Assembly (NCBI GenBank): GCA_017615435.1
Contig: JAGAAF010000042.1
Span: forward strand, 1 to 30,460
DNA from: Bacteroidales bacterium
GTDB lineage: Bacteria > Bacteroidota > Bacteroidia > Bacteroidales > UBA932
DNA length: 30,460 nucleotides
Direction: 5' to 3'
Within the stretch, counting starts at the first letter, position 1. Each line of letters opens with the position of its first letter. The notes under the pieces were generated by a model that saw nothing but the letters and a program-made list of their open reading frames with translations, was not told the DNA's origin and ran no database searches. Positions 1 to 7,573 of this stretch are shown piece after piece. The position numbers and the translations under genes were made by a program.

Positions 1-12
1 CAGTAATTCCAT
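1..12 (-). CDS. Start of an unidentified gene running off the left edge
   Basis: On the minus strand an ATG at 12-10 opens a frame reading Met-Glu-Leu-Leu before the window ends. It lies about 22 bases downstream of a Bacteroidota-type -7 box (TATATTTG, 41-34), which would give a leader of roughly 17 bases. Only four codons are visible, so the product cannot be identified. The main support is the promoter position and the repeat array around it. Confidence 0.3.
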
Positions 13-18
13 ATATAA

Positions 19-94
19 TCACATTTTCGGAAGCAAATATAAGAAAGAAATCACATTTCCGAAAATGATTTTTCGAAATAATTCACATTTTCGG
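19..94. repeat. Three 12-bp motifs phased at 32 bp, probable operator array
   Basis: The motif TCACATTTTCGG starts at 19 and 83, and a one-base variant (TCACATTTCCGA) starts at 51, so the starts are exactly 32 bp apart, about three helical turns. The middle copy continues into AAAATGA, making an imperfect inverted repeat at 51-68. The sequences between the copies are unrelated. The leftward promoter box at 34-41 lies between copies 1 and 2. A looser fourth copy (TCACATTTTTCG) is at 167-178, off phase. The arrangement suits a protein binding one face of the DNA and controlling the leftward gene; this is inference. Confidence 0.55.
34..41 (-). promoter_or_regulatory. Leftward -7 box TATATTTG
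   Basis: The plus strand reads CAAATATA, which is TATATTTG on the minus strand and fits the Bacteroidota -7 consensus TAnnTTTG. No clear -33 TTG was found at the usual distance; the upstream DNA carries the phased repeats instead. It would drive the gene that leaves the window at base 1. Confidence 0.45.
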
Positions 95-191
95 TATATC
101 ATAGAAAAAGAATGATGATATAACTCCCTGAAATCCAACGGACTCCCGGTGAGATGTCTGTAGGAGTCACATTTTTCGTGTCCGTCTTTAG

Positions 192-1271
192 TTAGTTCTT
201 AGGGTAAAGCTCCCGCATTGTCTGGTAGATGTCGTAGACGAGTTTAGGAGTAGGGTAGGGAACGAACTTAATCGTGTAGTCCGCTGCCAAAGTGTAATAG
301 CCATTGAAACCGAAGCCGATCAGGTTTCCGAAGTTATCGGCAATACACTCTTCTGCCGCAATTAGATAGTCCGTGTTTTGCCCCACAATCTGGTAAAAGT
401 CGGACGCCTGCTCAATGGGAATCATCGTATCTGGATCATCGAGCGGGACAAGGACGGATTTCGAATAGTCGAGGAATGAGGCTCCGGGGTTTGTTGCAGC
501 AGCTTCGGCATAGCTGCACTCATATACAGCCACGAGGATGCAACGACGCTTTTCTCCGTTGATTGTAAATTCGGCCCAGTTGTCGTATCGCTCCACATCC
601 GGATTCTTCAGTATCATATTCCGAACCGTAGGGCCGAATTCCACATCGTGGTCCATAACCGTGAAACCTATGAGGCTGTAAAGCCTCTGACGGAAACTTG
701 CATTGTTGCGGGTGAGGCAATGGAATATCTCGTGAGCGAGAAGGCCGGGAGCAACGAGAGAAATATACTCATCGTAGTCGGGCGTATAAACCTGTTTTCC
801 CTGCCACAAATCAGCAAGGCACTCAAGAAGAAAGCAACTCAAGAAAATGGAGTTCCCAAACGTGTAGCCGGCTGCCCCGCCTTCGTCTTCCATCGTACTT
901 TTGATGAAGGTGATTTCATCCATAGGCGGCAGGCAGATTCCAAGCACGTCCAAACGTGTTTCGACGAGGGTGATCATTGCGTCAAGTGCCTTCTTCTCAT
1001 CATCGGTGAAGTCTTGTATCTGGCTGGCGGAAAAGGTCTTGAATTCTTCGATGGTTTTGCCTGTGGAACAGGTTTTCCAATCAATATCGTTCTGGGTAAG
1101 AGACTGGAAGAAAGCGGTGTTGGACAGGAAATACTGACGCCCTTCCTCTGCCGATGCATACCGGTAGCTTATATGTGATACCTCTTCTTCAGAACTGATT
1201 GTTGAGCAACTTGAGAAGAGGGGAATGACGCAAACAAAAGCCACTAATGCGAAATGCAGGATCCTTTTCAT
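192..1271 (-). CDS. Lipoprotein with HExxH zinc-metallopeptidase motif
   Basis: A 359-residue exported protein. Residues 1-22 form a lipoprotein signal ending in the lipobox FSSC (Cys22), so it is probably anchored in the envelope. Residues 180-184 read HEIFH inside a hydrophobic helix (APGLLAHEIFHCL), the zinc-binding/catalytic motif of zincin peptidases. A later segment, AAEECIADNFG (305-315), resembles the Glu-rich helix that supplies the third zinc ligand in gluzincin-like families, with Glu307 or Glu308 as candidates. I do not recognise the family. It is the last gene of a leftward operon, 10 bases after the acetyltransferase/zinc-ribbon gene. A peptidase role is inferred from the motif pair; a degenerate or non-peptidase member remains possible. 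Confidence 0.75.
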   Translation of the reverse strand: MKRILHFALVAFVCVIPLFSSCSTISSEEEVSHISYRYASAEEGRQYFLSNTAFFQSLTQNDIDWKTCSTGKTIEEFKTFSASQIQDFTDDEKKALDAMITLVETRLDVLGICLPPMDEITFIKSTMEDEGGAAGYTFGNSIFLSCFLLECLADLWQGKQVYTPDYDEYISLVAPGLLAHEIFHCLTRNNASFRQRLYSLIGFTVMDHDVEFGPTVRNMILKNPDVERYDNWAEFTINGEKRRCILVAVYECSYAEAAATNPGASFLDYSKSVLVPLDDPDTMIPIEQASDFYQIVGQNTDYLIAAEECIADNFGNLIGFGFNGYYTLAADYTIKFVPYPTPKLVYDIYQTMRELYPKN

Positions 1272-1281
1272 ATTACATAGT

Positions 1282-2163
1282 CTATTTTCTCCAGCGCTTG
1301 AGCATAGGGAAATAGCTGCGCATCATTTGCTTGTACTGCTCGGCGGTCATCGGCTCGGGGAGCATTTTGTTCACTTCGTCCACGAACTGTGAGCAGTGTT
1401 CGATCATCTCGTCCATCGTGCATTCCTGCAGGAACTTGCCGTCGGAATAGCAATACTTGCAGTAGTCGAAGTTGACGCTGCCGTCGGCGTTCCGGCCGCA
1501 ATCCTCGTCCTTCGTGAGAGGCATACCGCAACTCTGACAGAACTGGGGGAGTTGGCCGGGCACCAAATGCTTTTCCTTAACAGGGAAGCCGGCCTCATAA
1601 GCCTCGAACTCGGAAGGCCGAGAGTCGGCGACGAAATACCCGGCGGGCGGGCAGTAGGTGCCTTCGCGAGAACCCCAATAACCGGGAATCAGTTCCAATG
1701 CCAGGAAGTACGGAACATCGCTTTCTAAAGGCTCGCCGTGGTAATGTATCTTCAGCTTGCTTGCGAGATCGAAGCCGGCGTGCTTGTAGAACTCAATATT
1801 TCCCTCCATCTGCAGCAGTCCAACACCCATCTCCCTTGCCCGCGCCAAAGCATACTGCAGCAGCTTAAGCCCGTAACCCTTGCGCTTATAGTCCGGATGG
1901 ATGCTGATGGGCCCGAAGGTCCATGACGGAAAGGCTGTGCCATCGGCAAGCGTTATAGAAGCCTTGGAGAACATGACGTGGCCGATGATCCGGCCATCCT
2001 CTTCCATAACGAAATCAAGTTCCGGGATGAAAGCAGGATCATCCCGATAGCAATGCAATACGAAATGTTCCTGGCACCCGGGACGATACACATTCCAGAA
2101 AGATTCCCTGGTGAGGTTCTCCACCTCACGCCAGTCCTGGGGCTGTTCTAAGCGGATAATCAT
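1282..2163 (-). CDS. GNAT acetyltransferase fused to a C-terminal zinc ribbon
   Basis: A 293-residue cytoplasmic protein. Residues 1-140 have the GNAT fold pattern: a beta strand (FVMEEDGRIIGHVMF, 51-65), the conserved ISIHPDYKRKGYG segment (86-98) that forms the acetyl-CoA pyrophosphate loop, and the terminal EFYKHAGF motif (124-131). Residues 209-248 carry six cysteines (209, 212, 222, 235, 238, 248) in a CQSCGMP...CKYC arrangement like the putative zinc-ribbon domain found alone in other proteins (Pfam zf-ribbon_2 type). The substrate is unknown. The start codon lies one base after the upstream ATPase stop codon, so the gene is probably translated together with the transporter. The GNAT call is firm; the ribbon's role in target recognition is a guess. 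Confidence 0.85.
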   Translation of the reverse strand: MIIRLEQPQDWREVENLTRESFWNVYRPGCQEHFVLHCYRDDPAFIPELDFVMEEDGRIIGHVMFSKASITLADGTAFPSWTFGPISIHPDYKRKGYGLKLLQYALARAREMGVGLLQMEGNIEFYKHAGFDLASKLKIHYHGEPLESDVPYFLALELIPGYWGSREGTYCPPAGYFVADSRPSEFEAYEAGFPVKEKHLVPGQLPQFCQSCGMPLTKDEDCGRNADGSVNFDYCKYCYSDGKFLQECTMDEMIEHCSQFVDEVNKMLPEPMTAEQYKQMMRSYFPMLKRWRK

Positions 2164-2164
2164 A

Positions 2165-3241
2165 TTATTTGATAATAATTTTCACGCGGAAGCCGCGGGC
2201 TGTGGGTTCTTCCACGATTTGTTTGACGCGGGAACGCAGAGCCTTGACTGCGTCATAAGCAGGTAGCGGAGATTCTGTCGCTCCCTCCACCATAAAGTCC
2301 AGAGCTGTCTCTCCGGACAGCTCGGCGTGAGTAAAGCGGAAGGTCAGCGGCCTGATGCCCTTAAGGTGCTCGAAGAGCATTTCCTTGGTGATATCATAGG
2401 CTTCTTCGGCCAGGGCTGAGAGGTTGTATTTGAGGCAGAACTGATTTAGGCCGGTGTGGATCTGAAGATAGTCGAACTGATCGTCTTCAATTTCATAAAC
2501 CAGTTTCTGTATGCGGTTCACGAAGGCTTTCGTGGCGCTGTGGACCGGGTGCTCGAAGATCTGCTCCGGGGAGCCGTCTTCGTAGATGATGCCTTCGTTC
2601 ATAAAGAAGATGCGGGTGCTGACGTCACGGGCGAAACGCATTTCGTGCGTGACTATGAGCATGGTCATACCCTCTTTCGCGAGCTGGCGGATAACACTGA
2701 GCACCTCTCCGACCATTGTGGGATCAAGGGCTGAAGTAGGCTCGTCGAAGAGCATCACCTCCGGATGCATGGCTAGCGCACGCGCTATGGCGACACGCTG
2801 CTTCTGCCCGCCGGACAGTGCGCCCGGACAGGCGTTCGCCTTCTGGGCCATGCCGACTTTATGAAGCAGGTCCATTGCCTCGGCCTTCGCTTCATAGGGC
2901 GTCAATCCCAGCAGCCTGACGGGGGCGAAGATGACGTTTTCCAGCACGGTCATATGGTCGAAAAGGTTGAAACTCTGGAACACCATACCCATCTTGCGGC
3001 GCATCTTGTCCAGTTTGTAGCCTCTGGCCATTATGTTCTCGCCGTCCACCCATATCTCGCCGCCGGTGGGAGGCTCGAGCATATTGATTGCTCGAAGGAG
3101 AGTGCTCTTTCCCGTGCCGGAAGGGCCTATAATGCTGATTACCTCTCCCTTGTCGATTTCACAGTTCACGTCCTTGAGGACAGTGAGCACGCTGCCGTCA
3201 GGATTGCGGAAGGTCTTGCTTAAGTGTTTTATGCTAATCAT
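2165..3241 (-). CDS. Polar amino-acid ABC transporter ATPase (GlnQ-like) with extra C-terminal domain
   Basis: The ATPase subunit of a polar amino-acid uptake transporter. It shows Walker [10 protein letters not shown] (39-47), the Q-loop region VFQSFNLF (87-94), signature LSGGQ (142-146), Walker B VMLFDEP (162-168) and the switch His199, matching GlnQ/HisP proteins. Those end near residue 245; this one has 358 residues. The extra 110 or so residues (about 249-358) contain a helix [14 protein letters not shown] (276-289) and a strand pattern that resemble a worn HATPase domain, so a regulatory function is possible. Its ATG overlaps the upstream permease stop by four bases (ATGA), which couples the two subunits. 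The ATPase assignment is certain; the substrate is inferred from the family. Confidence 0.93.
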   Translation of the reverse strand: MISIKHLSKTFRNPDGSVLTVLKDVNCEIDKGEVISIIGPSGTGKSTLLRAINMLEPPTGGEIWVDGENIMARGYKLDKMRRKMGMVFQSFNLFDHMTVLENVIFAPVRLLGLTPYEAKAEAMDLLHKVGMAQKANACPGALSGGQKQRVAIARALAMHPEVMLFDEPTSALDPTMVGEVLSVIRQLAKEGMTMLIVTHEMRFARDVSTRIFFMNEGIIYEDGSPEQIFEHPVHSATKAFVNRIQKLVYEIEDDQFDYLQIHTGLNQFCLKYNLSALAEEAYDITKEMLFEHLKGIRPLTFRFTHAELSGETALDFMVEGATESPLPAYDAVKALRSRVKQIVEEPTARGFRVKIIIK

Positions 3242-4683
3242 TTTTTCTTGAGGAAGAGGTTTAACAGAACTCTGATGAGCCAGGCCAGGATGAAGTAGAT
3301 GACGGTGATGATAAGCAGGGGAATCATCGCATCGAAGGTACGGCTGCGGATAAGGTCACTGGCGCGGGTAAGATCTATGATTGCGATGTAGCCAACTATA
3401 GCAGTGCCCTTCAGGAGCGCTACGCAGTTCCCGGCGTAGGCGGGAAGCGCTTTCTGAAGCGCCTGGGGGAAAACGATTCCGGTGAAGGTCCGCAGCGGCG
3501 TGAAGCCCAGGCTCAGGCCTGCTTCAGTCTGCCCTCTGGGTACAGATGAAATGGAGGACGCGAACAGGCTGCCGGAGGACCAGGCGAAGCAAAGCGCGAA
3601 TGTGAGGATCGCGACTATGGTCCCTGAAAGGCCGGAGCCGGCAAGGATCACATAGAACATAATCAGGAGAAACACGACGGTCGGTATGCCCTGGATGAAG
3701 GAACCGTAGAGACCGGCGGCGCTGCGCATCCACTTGCGGCGGCTTAGGAGCATAGCGCACAGGCCGGCTCCCAGCAGAGTCCCCAGAAGGATGGAGAAAA
3801 GGGTGATTATCAGAGTCTCCAGCAATCCGTCCGCAATGAGTTTCCACCGCGCCTCCGTGAGGAGATTCGACTTCAGCCTTTCGGCAAGGCCCGCACGGTT
3901 GGAGGATTCGTTGTCTACCACGAAGTAACCTGCGCGGCACTGATAATATGGCTGGGTGAAATCCACCGATTTCTTCCTTTCTTCAGTGGGGAAAAGGCAG
4001 CCGTTTACCACATCGCACTGACCGGTAGAGAGGGCTATTATGGCCGAACTGAATTCCTGAAACTTCATTTCGAAGGAACGTCCGCTCCAAGCGGCAAAGC
4101 GTCTGAGGATATCGGCATCTATTCCCATCCACGTCCCTCCTTCTCCCAGATAGCAGATGGGGGCCATATTGGTCACCGTGACGCAGCGCAAAGGCGCTTG
4201 TGAGAGTGACACTTCTCCGGAAACGAACTCCGGCGCCGGCGCCTCCTCAATCCAGTGCGCGACAACGGCATCAAGAGTGCCGTCGGCTTTGGACGCATCG
4301 ATAAAACGGTCTATTTCTGCCCTGAGTCCGCCGTTTTCCTTGCTCACGGCAAAGGCCACATCGAAGGCTTCGTCCCCGCAGAAGGCCAGTTTGATTCCCA
4401 ACTGCCTGCGTATTTCGGGAGTAAAGGCCACTTCGTCCGTGACGTGGACATCCGCCAGGCCCTGGCGTACGGCCATAATGCCGTCGGCCTCAGCGCTGAC
4501 GCGGAACAGGGTAACATCTTCCCGCTTGGAAAATTTGTGGTCGTAATAGCTGCCGGAGTCTGTGCTTATGGTAAGGCCGCTCAAATCGGCTTCCGATTTC
4601 AGTTCCCGGACATTGGCCTTATCCTGCCCGCACGAGAGCGCCAAAAGCGCTACGGCGGTAAGGGCAATCAATCCTTTTTGCAT
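3238..4683 (-). CDS. Amino-acid ABC transporter: permuted substrate-binding domain fused to permease
   Basis: A 481-residue fusion. The chosen start gives [18 protein letters not shown], a lipoprotein signal with Cys18; an ATG 21 bases upstream adds seven residues before the signal, overlaps the promoter box and is unlikely. Residues about 27-150 match the second half of a type-3 periplasmic solute-binding domain ([12 protein letters not shown] ... [11 protein letters not shown]). Residues about 163-258 match its first half ([15 protein letters not shown] ... MGIDADIL ... [15 protein letters not shown]). The lobes therefore occur in reversed order. Residues about 285-481 are a HisM/GlnP-type permease with the EAA loop [16 protein letters not shown]. 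The binding domain would sit outside the inner membrane, tethered to its own channel, with the ATPase encoded by the next gene. Confidence 0.9.
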   Translation of the reverse strand: MQKGLIALTAVALLALSCGQDKANVRELKSEADLSGLTISTDSGSYYDHKFSKREDVTLFRVSAEADGIMAVRQGLADVHVTDEVAFTPEIRRQLGIKLAFCGDEAFDVAFAVSKENGGLRAEIDRFIDASKADGTLDAVVAHWIEEAPAPEFVSGEVSLSQAPLRCVTVTNMAPICYLGEGGTWMGIDADILRRFAAWSGRSFEMKFQEFSSAIIALSTGQCDVVNGCLFPTEERKKSVDFTQPYYQCRAGYFVVDNESSNRAGLAERLKSNLLTEARWKLIADGLLETLIITLFSILLGTLLGAGLCAMLLSRRKWMRSAAGLYGSFIQGIPTVVFLLIMFYVILAGSGLSGTIVAILTFALCFAWSSGSLFASSISSVPRGQTEAGLSLGFTPLRTFTGIVFPQALQKALPAYAGNCVALLKGTAIVGYIAIIDLTRASDLIRSRTFDAMIPLLIITVIYFILAWLIRVLLNLFLKKK

Positions 4684-4691
4684 ATCGAATT

Positions 4692-4699
4692 CAAATATA
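4692..4699 (-). promoter_or_regulatory. -7 box TATATTTG of the leftward transporter operon
   Basis: TATATTTG on the minus strand fits TAnnTTTG exactly. It ends only eight bases before the preferred start codon of the transporter fusion (4683), so the transcript would have a leader of a few bases at most. No good -33 element is seen at the normal distance. Confidence 0.55.
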
Positions 4700-4723
4700 A
4701 TCATTCTTGTCGCGAAAAATACC

Positions 4724-4731
4724 TATATTTG
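4724..4731 (+). promoter_or_regulatory. -7 box TATATTTG of the rightward operon
   Basis: An exact TAnnTTTG match ending five bases before the ATG at 4737. With the usual start-site distance the mRNA would begin at or next to the start codon. It is back to back with the leftward box at 4692-4699. The -33 element is not convincing: a TTG occurs at 4707-4709 but the spacing is short. Confidence 0.55.
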
Positions 4732-4736
4732 AAAAT

Positions 4737-5333
4737 ATGAAACGACTGATAACCATTATTGCATTTCTTTCTTTAGTTATGAGCGCGAATGCGCAGGCCG
4801 TTTATGCTGAAGTGGGGAAGGAGTATAAACTCTTTGATTTTCAATTGAACGCGAAGCGCCTGGAATTCGGAGTGAATTTCGGTCAGGCTGGCTCGTTTTC
4901 GCCGTATGCGGACTTCGCTATGGGAGCGAACCTGCTGGTTAACGGCATCTATGTGGATTTTCTGGCCTCCGATCCGGAACATAAGTATGCGAGGACAAGC
5001 GATACCAAATGGAATGACCACGTCGCGTTTTGCATCAATGCCGGTTATCAGATTCCAATACTTAAGTGGCTGAGGATAATGCCTGTCATCGGATATGCCC
5101 AGACAAACGACGGAATCACGGACGCTTCAAGGACTATCTGGGATGTGGATGAGTATTCGTCGAACACATATCATCCTTACAAGGTGACCAAGGGAAGCCG
5201 CTCGCATTATTTCAACTACGGCGGAGGCCTATCTATCCAGCCCTGCAAGTGGTTTAGCATCAACCTGATCGGGACGGCCCACGCCATCTATGGCGGTGTC
5301 GGTATCGATCTTTTGTCGGTATACAGCAAATAA
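4737..5333 (+). CDS. Exported beta-barrel-like protein, family not recognised
   Basis: A 198-residue protein with a signal peptide (MKRLITIIAFLSLVMSANAQ, cleavage near residue 20). The mature part has many short alternating strands with aromatic residues (LEFGVNFGQAGSF, FAMGANLLVNGIYVDFL, HYFNYGGGLSIQPCKWFSINLIG), as in small outer-membrane barrels of Bacteroidota. A longer frame starting at 4707 would place ten residues before the signal peptide and overlap the promoter box, so the ATG at 4737 was chosen. It is the first gene of the rightward transcript, 23 bases before the next exported protein. The barrel call rests on strand pattern only. Confidence 0.75.
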   Translation: MKRLITIIAFLSLVMSANAQAVYAEVGKEYKLFDFQLNAKRLEFGVNFGQAGSFSPYADFAMGANLLVNGIYVDFLASDPEHKYARTSDTKWNDHVAFCINAGYQIPILKWLRIMPVIGYAQTNDGITDASRTIWDVDEYSSNTYHPYKVTKGSRSHYFNYGGGLSIQPCKWFSINLIGTAHAIYGGVGIDLLSVYSK

Positions 5334-5356
5334 TAACATTAAAACATACAAAGAAG

Positions 5357-5902
5357 ATGAAACGTTTATTGATGGTTCTTGCCGTGGCGGTTCTGACTGC
5401 CGGCACCATTTCCGCACAAGTGCTTCAAAAAGCAGCTCAGCGTATGGAACTCGCAACTGTGGAAACAGAAGTTGGGGGATACGAAACAGCCCAGATGGAA
5501 GTATTCCAGATGCGTGATTCCGGCACGTACTGGCTTTCAGTCGGTCACCTTGGCATAGGCACGGACCTGGTCCAGCTCGAGTTCGACCCTGTGTTCGAAT
5601 TGTTCATCCCGCTTGGAAACACGCTTGAAGAGGCGCTGGCGAAGATGAAAGAGTTTCAGGCTTTCTACAAAGAACCGCGCCTGTCCACGATGGAAGTTCA
5701 GGGCTGCCTTGCAGCTATGTATCCCGGAGAGAATTTCGAGCCTGTCACCATCACTTCCAGAAGGCTTCTGGGTGCAAAGATCCTGTCCTTCAGCGTGCAG
5801 CGCGACGACTTTGTGCGCGCCACTTACATCAGCAAGAGCGATTTCGGTTCGCTGGTATTCAGTCTGAAGGCCTACAAAGCCCTTCATCCGAAAGAAAAGT
5901 AA
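5357..5902 (+). CDS. Exported protein of unknown function
   Basis: A 181-residue protein with a signal peptide (MKRLLMVLAVAVLTAGTISAQ, cleavage near residue 20-21). The mature region is mixed alpha/beta, with no cysteine pair or metal motif; it has one cysteine (GCLAAMYPG). I do not recognise the family. The stop codon is followed at once by the ATG of the alarmone-synthetase gene (zero spacing), so it may belong to the same transcript as the signalling genes downstream. Whether it is a partner of that system or merely co-transcribed cannot be told from sequence. Confidence 0.75.
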   Translation: MKRLLMVLAVAVLTAGTISAQVLQKAAQRMELATVETEVGGYETAQMEVFQMRDSGTYWLSVGHLGIGTDLVQLEFDPVFELFIPLGNTLEEALAKMKEFQAFYKEPRLSTMEVQGCLAAMYPGENFEPVTITSRRLLGAKILSFSVQRDDFVRATYISKSDFGSLVFSLKAYKALHPKEK

Positions 5903-6994
5903 ATGGCCCAGCCTTTGGATCCGCACTCTCAGGAACTGCTCAGGCAGTACGAATCCCTGCTCCCTGTCTATAAACAGATTGAGCAGGTTGTTCCTGCAAA
6001 GCTCAAGGAATTCTTCGATGAGGCCGGAATTATAGTGGCCGCACTGGAGCATCGTATCAAGACCAAGGAATCCCTTGCAGGGAAACTGAAACTTAAAGGC
6101 GGGAAGTACCGCGACATCTATGACATCACGGACCTCGTGGGCCTGCGCGTCATAACCTTCTACATAGATGATGTGGACAAGGTGGCGTCGATAGTCGAGC
6201 GGCTCTTCGAGATCGACTGGGAGAACAGCATAGACAAGCGCAAGGCGCACGAAATAGACAGTTTCGGCTATCTTTCCCTGCACTATATCTGCAGCATTCC
6301 CGAATCGTCTTACAAGGATCCGGAGCATCCGGAACTGAACAAGATCCGTTTCGAGGTGCAGATGAGGACCGTCCTCCAGCACGCGTGGGCGAATATGAAC
6401 CACGACACCGGCTACAAAAGCGGCGTGGAGATCCCCAAAATCTATATGCGCAATATGAGCCGGCTGGCAGGTATGCTGGAACTTGTTGACGATGAATTCA
6501 GCCGTATCCGCAGGGAAATTACTGACTATCGCCGCAATGTGCAGAAACTGGTCGCTTCCGGTAACCTGGAGGAAGTTCAGCTGGATGGAGATTCCTTCAA
6601 GAGCTATCTCCAGATAGGTCCGTTCGACGCGCTGTCCAAGCGCATCGCATCCATAAACCAGGCTGAAATTCAGCCGGTGGATCTGAGCAACTTCCTCGCC
6701 CTTTTCAAAGCGATGGGCTTCAAGACCCTGGGCGATATAGCAAAAATGGTGAAGGAGTACTCCGATGCTGCGTACCAGATCGCCTGTTTCCAGATGGGAA
6801 TCACGGACCTGGATATCGTGTCATCCTCAGTGGCCCCGCAGAACCTTTGCACTGCTTACATATTGAAGAACGGCGGCGGTAAGGCCGGTCTCAAACTGAT
6901 GCTGGATGCGCTGAACGGCCCTTCGGAAAGCAACGAATTTATGGCAGATTACCTGCTGGAGCAGACAAAGGACCTGCCATTTATGAACAAATAG
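5903..6994 (+). CDS. RelA/SpoT-domain alarmone (p)ppGpp synthetase-like protein
   Basis: A 363-residue cytoplasmic protein. Residues about 35-210 carry the RelA/SpoT nucleotidyltransferase pattern: EHRIKTKESLAGKL (49-62), YDITDLVGLRVITF (73-86) with the metal-binding Asp77, FGYLSLHYI (121-129), and FEVQMRTVLQHAWANMNHD (150-168) with Glu151. This domain transfers pyrophosphate from ATP to GTP/GDP in small alarmone synthetases. There is no HD hydrolase domain, TGS or ACT. The remaining C-terminal part (about 220-363) is helical and unassigned, making the protein longer than typical small synthetases. The HD hydrolase gene follows after three bases. Substrate (ppGpp, pGpp, or a tRNA-targeting toxSAS-type activity) cannot be decided by eye. 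Confidence 0.88.
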   Translation: MAQPLDPHSQELLRQYESLLPVYKQIEQVVPAKLKEFFDEAGIIVAALEHRIKTKESLAGKLKLKGGKYRDIYDITDLVGLRVITFYIDDVDKVASIVERLFEIDWENSIDKRKAHEIDSFGYLSLHYICSIPESSYKDPEHPELNKIRFEVQMRTVLQHAWANMNHDTGYKSGVEIPKIYMRNMSRLAGMLELVDDEFSRIRREITDYRRNVQKLVASGNLEEVQLDGDSFKSYLQIGPFDALSKRIASINQAEIQPVDLSNFLALFKAMGFKTLGDIAKMVKEYSDAAYQIACFQMGITDLDIVSSSVAPQNLCTAYILKNGGGKAGLKLMLDALNGPSESNEFMADYLLEQTKDLPFMNK

Positions 6995-6997
6995 CCT

Positions 6998-7573
6998 ATG
7001 GCGAACAAACCTCTGAACACCGAACTGCTTGACCGCGCCATTATCTTCGCGGTAAAAGCACACGCGGGCACTGAACGCCGCGGGAAAGGTTACCCATACA
7101 TCGTGCATCCGCTTGAAGCGGTGGAAATAGTCGCCACTATGACCAAGGACCAGGAACTCCTTGCCGCTGCCGCGCTGCACGACACCGTGGAGGATACGGA
7201 CGTTACCGTGGAGCAGATCCGCGCAGAATTCGGACCTCGTGTCGCAGAGTTGGTGGCAGCGGAGAGCGATCAATTCGAAGCCGGAGTCTCCGAAGAAGAC
7301 AGCTGGCACGCGCGCAAACAGGCCGCTATCGACCGCCTGGCAAGAGCCTCCCGAGACGCGAAGATCGTGGCCCTTGGCGACAAACTCTCGAATATGAGGG
7401 CAATAGCGCGCGATTATGCCGTGCAGGGCGATGAGCTATGGAATCTTTTCCACGCAAAGGACCCCAAAGACCACGAATGGCACTACCGCGGCCTGGCGGA
7501 CTCTCTGAGAGAACTCGAGGACACCTTCGCATTCAAGGAATTTGAAAAACTGATAAACGAAGTATTTGCATAA
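6998..7573 (+). CDS. HD-domain (p)ppGpp hydrolase-like protein (MESH1/SAH type)
   Basis: A 191-residue single-domain hydrolase. It has the metal-binding set of the SpoT/MESH1 branch of HD phosphohydrolases: GYPYIVHPLEAV (31-42, His37), ALHDTVEDTDV (59-69, His61-Asp62 and the Glu65-Asp66 pair) and ALGDKLSN (125-132, Asp128). Such enzymes remove pyrophosphate from the 3' position of ppGpp. Placed directly after a synthetase lacking this domain, it should provide the opposing activity. Its TAA overlaps the ATG of the following kinase gene by one base (TAATG). The assignment to the alarmone-hydrolase branch rests on the HPLEAV...HDTVEDT order; other nucleotidase activities are not excluded. Confidence 0.87.
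   Translation: MANKPLNTELLDRAIIFAVKAHAGTERRGKGYPYIVHPLEAVEIVATMTKDQELLAAAALHDTVEDTDVTVEQIRAEFGPRVAELVAAESDQFEAGVSEEDSWHARKQAAIDRLARASRDAKIVALGDKLSNMRAIARDYAVQGDELWNLFHAKDPKDHEWHYRGLADSLRELEDTFAFKEFEKLINEVFA

Noticed and set aside
19..94. CRISPR-like evenly spaced repeats
   Set aside because: The repeat is only 12 bp, one copy is imperfect, there are just three in phase and no cas genes are nearby. An operator array fits better.
5537..6403. Open frame of 288 codons antisense to the exported protein and alarmone synthetase genes
   Set aside because: Crosses the boundary of two supported genes and shows no family features.
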